A stretch of DNA of 64,000 bases from DATAJX01 sp036261915 (lineage in GTDB: Bacteria > Pseudomonadota > Alphaproteobacteria > UBA2136 > UBA6156), in contig DATAJX010000006.1 of the NCBI GenBank assembly GCA_036261915.1, positions 62,001-126,000 of the forward strand, written 5' to 3'. Of the stretch, positions 59,373 through 64,000 are shown one piece after another. Made by a program: the position numbers and the translations under genes. The notes under the pieces are model-generated. The model was not told where the DNA came from. It ran no database searches and worked only from the letters and a program-made list of their open reading frames with translations. Each line of letters opens with the position of its first letter. The stretch's first letter is position 1.

Positions 59373-62300
59373 TTATGCGCCTTCATCCCCGTTATCATTA
59401 TCCTTGTTTTTATTAGCTGGGTCTTTAGTTGGGTCGTAAGGTGCCCGGTCAAGGGCGATAAAGGTTTCGCCATCATCGCCTTTCAAAATATTATAGCCTG
59501 CACCGGTACGACCGGCCTTACCCATTTCAGCTTTAATATGAGCTTTAAGGGCTTCGGCAATTTTTTTATTGCTTAGCTTGTCCAAGTGCTCATCAAGCGC
59601 ACGCTTGTTGATGGCTTGCGCATTCATGTCCGTGTTGTCTTTGGAACGGAAAGTACGGAACAGTTTTGTGTCACCCGAATTGATAAGTTGGGCCTCAGCC
59701 TGCTGGATATCGGCAGCATCAAAACCCTGAACGGCCAGTACGCCAGTAAGAACGTTCAAGGGGTTCTCAACAGTAATACGGCGGCTATTGGCCATAACTG
59801 TAAGGGTAGGATCAAGGTCGGTAATCCCCCGGGCATAGGTCAGGCGAACGCTTTCCTTGCTCACGTCCTCCATTTCCTTTAGACGGGCAATGTCGCGACC
59901 ATCCCTGGTAGCGGCAAAGGCCTTCATACGGCTCTTACGGTTGTAACTCTCACGGTCGATAATACGGCCAAGCTCAGAAGCTTCCCCACGCGCATCACGC
60001 AACTTTTGAACCCCTTTCTGGATAGCCAACTGCCTGCCATCTTGGGAGGTGCGTATCATGCTATTCATCAAGGCAATATCGCTTTCAATTTGGTTGGCAC
60101 GGCGGCCTGCAAACGAAACCTCAACCTTGCGGCGGGCGACGTCTTGCTGCCAGGCATCCATTTTGGCTTGAAGGCCATCGGGTGAGGCATTGACCGCACG
60201 GATCTTGCTTTCGGCCACTTTGTCGGCAATGAAGATATAGGCCTTTTCGCGGTGATTGCGCAGGTGTTCTTCCTTCATATGGTGCATTTCGTCGACCACG
60301 AAAGCTTCTTCCTGAGTCAAGTTAGCGAAAATGGCCTTGCGTTTGTACTCGTCTGTATCCTTGAAGCTGGCGTTGATACTGCCTGCTTGGATCTGAGTAT
60401 CGATATTGCGCACGTAATCTTCTGATTCCTTGATATTTTCACGGCGGTCCCACAGCTTACGTTCATGAATACTGGAGATTTTTTGCAGATTCATGGGCGT
60501 ATCGACAGAGGCTTCCAGCGCGGCGCGTTTTTGCATAAAGTACACGCCTTCCATGCCGGTATGCAGGGTGCCTTTTTCGAACTTGCCGGGAATGGCTTTA
60601 CCGTTGGCATCGTAAACCCGGTTGAGTTCTTGCGCATCGAATGACCCACGCTTGTATTGGAAATTGGCGAACTCAACACCTGCATCGGGGCTGAGGCTGG
60701 TGGTCATGTTGGCGATGTAATACTTGTCGGCCGTCATGGTGCCGAAATCCATTTCGTGGCGGGCTCGCTTGTTATAGTCGGCCTTTTGGCGAGCAGCCAT
60801 TTGAATGGCGGTGTTGGTGGTATTGTCCCATCCGCTCATGAGGTGGCCGTCGTCACGCAAGGTATTATAGGCAGCGGCACCGGCTAGCACGCCCGAACGT
60901 TCGTTGTACATGCGCAGGGCGCTTTGGTCGCGCATAGCCTTCCAGTAGCTCATGCCGCTGAAGCCGCTGTTGCCACTGGCACGGCCAGCACGCCAGAAGG
61001 CCTGGGCCCGGATGGGGGCTTCGGTACCTTCGTTGGCGATTTCGCCCACCACACGGAACATTTGGCCGATACCCGGAATGTTACCTACCGCGCCGGTGGC
61101 AGCAACAGCACCCACTGCACCCGACCAGGCACCACGCAAGCCCCGTTCAAGCCAGTTTTTATTAAACCATTCAGCTTCGGCCGCATTGCCATCAAGGCGC
61201 TGACGTTCGCGTTCAACTTCACGCTGGCGTTGGGCTTCTTGCACCGGCGTGGTGGTACGCCCGCTTTCGACATTGGCGCTGCCAGCCTGAACGGTAACGC
61301 TGCCGCCCGCTTGCGTGGTGGCCGCTTGCGCCGTGGTGGCCGCAGTGCGGGCATCGGTGGTGCTATTGTTGACCACCGGGGCCATATTGCCGGTGCCACC
61401 ACCAACCACGGGGCCGGTACCTGGAGGGGTTCCGGGCGAAGGCGGTACACCGGGCCCACCAGTTGATCCATCGGTACCATCGGGCGGCGTATCGGACCCT
61501 TGACCGTTGGGCGCATAGGCACCGGTGGGGTATTCGCTGGCCACGCCGCTGGCTTCGAGGAAGTTGGCCATGGGGTCGTTTTCGAGGTCAGCACTGGCAC
61601 TGGCGCTGGCCTTGGTCTGGTTGCCTAGGAACTCGGACACCGGCACACGAGCCTTGGGCATGCCTTCTCCTGCAATGTCGGGAATGGTCCAGTCGCCGGT
61701 GGTGCGATCCCATTTCATGTCGCCATCGCTGTATGCCCGGCGGAGCATGTCGCCAGTGGTAATAGGCTTACCGTCTTCGCCGATTTCATCACTATCATAA
61801 GGGATATTATCGGCTTGGCTAAGCCAATTGCGCAGGCTGTCAGCCTGTTCGGGCGGCAGATCAGCCAGCATCTTATCGTCAGCGGCTTTTTTGGCTGAAG
61901 TTTCGTCATCGGTGAGTTCGCCGGTGCGGGTGGCGGCCGACATGTTGACACCCATGCGCTCGGCCACCGATTTTGCTTTATCACCAGCCATGTTTTTAAG
62001 TGCAGCCATGCCGCCGGGCCCCTTGCCCATGGCGGCGGCACCAAAGCCGACCACGGCGGTACCTGCTACGGCAGCAACCGTGGTGGCAGCGGCCAGGCCG
62101 GCATCAGCAATTTTACTGGCAGCATCTTCGATACTGGTGAGCGAACGCAAGTTGTTGGTGTCGCCCATTTTGAACAGGATCCAGAACGTGAGCGAAATGA
62201 TTTTACTGAAGAGGTAACCGGCCGAGAGCAGGATGATGCCGTCGGTGGTGAGCTGGTTGAATCCATTAGAACTGAACCAGTGTGCGCTGCGAACCGTACC

Positions 62301-64000
62301 GATAATGAAATCGATAAGTGTGATGGTCGCCGGTACAAACTTAAGGACGAAGATGCCCATGGTGGTGACCGTGAGCATGCCTAATGCATTACTGGGAACA
62401 GCCAGCCCCATAAGGAACATGAACGGTGTAACGATGATGATGGCCATGAGGACCACCTGGATAAGCGTTTGCATGATCTGGATGATGGCCACCGCCATGA
62501 CCCCACCGAAGAAATAACCCAGACCTGCAACCACTGCCTGCCCCAAATAGGACATGACAGACCCGGCAGCCTGGCCCAATGAATTGGAACCCAGCAGGTT
62601 GATGTTCTTCAATTGCTGGCCTTGGGCCTTAGAAGCACTGTTAATAGCGTTACTGCTGGTACCCCCCGCAACTCCACTGGCAGTATTTTTTTGCACCAGC
62701 GCCACAAGTTTTTTGCCCATGTCGGCCGCTGAGAGGCCGGGATTTTGGTTAAGGAAGTTGACCAAGTTCTGGACGGTTTGGTCTAGGCCATTACCGCCCA
62801 TACTAACGGCAGCAGTTAAACAAAGCCCATTACCCATCGGGTTGGAAACAGAACCAACCATACCATTTATAACCCCACCAACACCCGACGGTGTGCAAAT
62901 ATCGTCGGCGGTCCAAGCCTTTCCTGCACCAGCGCTGGGGTTAAGAGGTGCTTCGGGCGAAGCAGCTGCCTTAAATTTGCTAATCAGAGGATTAAAGGAA
63001 ATACCCGCAAAGGCGGTAGAGCCAGTATTGGCTGCAATTTGACTGAACATGTCGTCGAACGCGTCGGCGGCGCGGCCTTTACAATTGGCAGCCTGCACCT
63101 TGCCCGTTAACTGGCCGCTGCCGGTACTACCGGTACCGGTATCGGCATTGAACTTGACCCGCAGAACCGGCATTTTATTAAGGGTTGAGCCTTCGCCACC
63201 CCATGAGCCAATTTTGCTGCTGATAAAGCCGATGCTGGCCGGATTACCCGAATTGGTGATTTGGGTACGCCAAGCCAAGCCGGCATCGGTGCTGGTGGCC
63301 AGCTCCTTGCGCATATCGACCGCCGGACCGCTGTTGATGGGGGCATCGCCCGCCGGAACCGCGACCACATAACTGGAAACTTTGCCAATGTTACTGGGAA
63401 TGCCATCGGAACCAGCCTGCATGCCGGTGATGATATCGTTGACCGCTTCGGTAACGTTGCCCGACGCTACATTAGTGGGGCCAGGCATATTACTGCCGCC
63501 TTTTGCATAGTTACCGTACAAAACCTTGAGTCCGTTAACGTAGTTGGTCCATTGGTTGTTGTATTGACCTGACCAAGCAGTGGGTTTGGTGGTGGGTAAA
63601 CCTATGGCGTAGGGCGCCAAGCTGTTGTCGGAACCAAAAGTACTGCCGATGCTTTTGAACACGTTGCCGAAAGTATCAGGGGTGTCGGCCTCTGTGGCGG
63701 CGGGAGTATTTGTTGAAGAATCGGATTTAGGCTGCAGGTTTGTGGGTAATATATACGGGTTATCGGGCGCACACTTAGCCAAATCGTTCACCCGGTTCAG
63801 CCATTCCTGGTTGGCTTTCAGATTAGGATCATTGTCGAGCGCTGAACGGATTTCGGCTTGTTTGACAGCGCTCTGCAGACCGGCGCTGTTCATGACATCG
63901 TAAATGGTAGTGTAAATGACGCTGGCCAGGTGGGCAGCTACAACCTGCGGTGTAAAACCACAGATATTATCTTTATTGCCGGGATCGCACTGATTACCTG
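59373..64000 (-). CDS. TraG-N-like conjugation protein, start outside window
   Basis: The reading frame is open from 59373 to the window edge (at least 1542 residues), so the true start is upstream of 64000 and the ATG at 63893 is internal or a weaker alternative. Upstream of that ATG the frame continues with GNQCDPGNKDNICGF and IYTTIYDV. The N-terminal part looks exported and contains many Cys. Hydrophobic segments encoded at about 62150-62545 (VVLMAIIIVTPFMFLMGL among them) are typical of TraG N-terminal domains that stabilise mating pairs. A Pro/Gly/Thr/Gln-rich linker (about 61350-61500) leads to a long charged coiled-coil-like C-terminus. It probably is a conjugation or type IV secretion component. 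Confidence 0.55.
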   Translation of the reverse strand, partial: GNQCDPGNKDNICGFTPQVVAAHLASVIYTTIYDVMNSAGLQSAVKQAEIRSALDNDPNLKANQEWLNRVNDLAKCAPDNPYILPTNLQPKSDSSTNTPAATEADTPDTFGNVFKSIGSTFGSDNSLAPYAIGLPTTKPTAWSGQYNNQWTNYVNGLKVLYGNYAKGGSNMPGPTNVASGNVTEAVNDIITGMQAGSDGIPSNIGKVSSYVVAVPAGDAPINSGPAVDMRKELATSTDAGLAWRTQITNSGNPASIGFISSKIGSWGGEGSTLNKMPVLRVKFNADTGTGSTGSGQLTGKVQAANCKGRAADAFDDMFSQIAANTGSTAFAGISFNPLISKFKAAASPEAPLNPSAGAGKAWTADDICTPSGVGGVINGMVGSVSNPMGNGLCLTAAVSMGGNGLDQTVQNLVNFLNQNPGLSAADMGKKLVALVQKNTASGVAGGTSSNAINSASKAQGQQLKNINLLGSNSLGQAAGSVMSYLGQAVVAGLGYFFGGVMAVAIIQIMQTLIQVVLMAIIIVTPFMFLMGLAVPSNALGMLTVTTMGIFVLKFVPATITLIDFIIGTVRSAHWFSSNGFNQLTTDGIILLSAGYLFSKIISLTFWILFKMGDTNNLRSLTSIEDAASKIADAGLAAATTVAAVAGTAVVGFGAAAMGKGPGGMAALKNMAGDKAKSVAERMGVNMSAATRTGELTDDETSAKKAADDKMLADLPPEQADSLRNWLSQADNIPYDSDEIGEDGKPITTGDMLRRAYSDGDMKWDRTTGDWTIPDIAGEGMPKARVPVSEFLGNQTKASASASADLENDPMANFLEASGVASEYPTGAYAPNGQGSDTPPDGTDGSTGGPGVPPSPGTPPGTGPVVGGGTGNMAPVVNNSTTDARTAATTAQAATTQAGGSVTVQAGSANVESGRTTTPVQEAQRQREVERERQRLDGNAAEAEWFNKNWLERGLRGAWSGAVGAVAATGAVGNIPGIGQMFRVVGEIANEGTEAPIRAQAFWRAGRASGNSGFSGMSYWKAMRDQSALRMYNERSGVLAGAAAYNTLRDDGHLMSGWDNTTNTAIQMAARQKADYNKRARHEMDFGTMTADKYYIANMTTSLSPDAGVEFANFQYKRGSFDAQELNRVYDANGKAIPGKFEKGTLHTGMEGVYFMQKRAALEASVDTPMNLQKISSIHERKLWDRRENIKESEDYVRNIDTQIQAGSINASFKDTDEYKRKAIFANLTQEEAFVVDEMHHMKEEHLRNHREKAYIFIADKVAESKIRAVNASPDGLQAKMDAWQQDVARRKVEVSFAGRRANQIESDIALMNSMIRTSQDGRQLAIQKGVQKLRDARGEASELGRIIDRESYNRKSRMKAFAATRDGRDIARLKEMEDVSKESVRLTYARGITDLDPTLTVMANSRRITVENPLNVLTGVLAVQGFDAADIQQAEAQLINSGDTKLFRTFRSKDNTDMNAQAINKRALDEHLDKLSNKKIAEALKAHIKAEMGKAGRTGAGYNILKGDDGETFIALDRAPYDPTKDPANKNKDNDNGDEGA

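Overview
The window looks like a chromosomal segment of an alphaproteobacterium, probably from an environmental and poorly characterised lineage in the Rhodospirillales/Micavibrio neighbourhood; this placement is inference. The support is gene content and order: ntrY-ntrX next to hfq-hflX, rpsB-tsf-pyrH, xerD beside accA, sfsA-map-radC-bolA-grxD, a YdcH protein and a HIG1-type twin-membrane protein. The sequence is GC-rich, genes are densely packed, ATGA or TAATG overlaps are common, and most transcription units end in clean hairpin terminators, often shared by convergent genes.

Region by region: 1-7 kb holds a MurA-like enolpyruvyl transferase (cut by the window edge), a YdcH protein, a GH3-like protein, a PAS-GGDEF-EAL cyclic-di-GMP protein, hflX and hfq. 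7-11 kb is the NtrYX two-component system. 11-15 kb has a small DEDDh exonuclease-like protein and topA. 15-20 kb is translation and nucleotide metabolism (pyrH, tsf, rpsB, mnmA). 20-27 kb has a yqjD/yqjE-like pair, a cysteine desulfurase, an alpha/beta hydrolase, anmK, tyrS and a structured 285-bp element with 24-bp inverted ends. 27-35 kb contains a GntR regulator, a large repeat-containing Gly-rich exported protein, a MaoC hydratase, accA, xerD and a two-gene unit encoding a large exported protein. 35-46 kb has recX, an ABC exporter, a dipeptide/oligopeptide transporter operon interrupted by an antisense HNH-like gene, a CBS/CorC-type membrane protein and recA. 46-54 kb is mostly small envelope proteins, efp with a coupled inositol-monophosphatase-like pseudoenzyme, an unusual tRNA and a CinA-type domain protein. 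54-57 kb is sfsA-map-radC-bolA-grxD. 57-64 kb, on the minus strand, has a very large TraG-N-like conjugation protein (open to the window edge) followed by a 716-residue protein I cannot assign.

Functional themes are stress and nitrogen signalling (NtrYX, Hfq, c-di-GMP), DNA maintenance (TopA, RecA, RecX, RadC, XerD) and iron-sulfur/thiol chemistry (cysteine desulfurase, BolA-Grx, MnmA). A recurring oddity is recognisable enzyme folds whose catalytic or metal-binding residues are replaced: MurA Cys to Asp, an IMPase without its metal site, an HNH protein without zinc cysteines, a YdjM-like protein without its histidines, and a GH3-like protein with eroded motifs. The strand composition also changes near 35-36 kb: the plus strand is clearly C-rich before this point whichever strand is coding, and neutral to G-rich after it.
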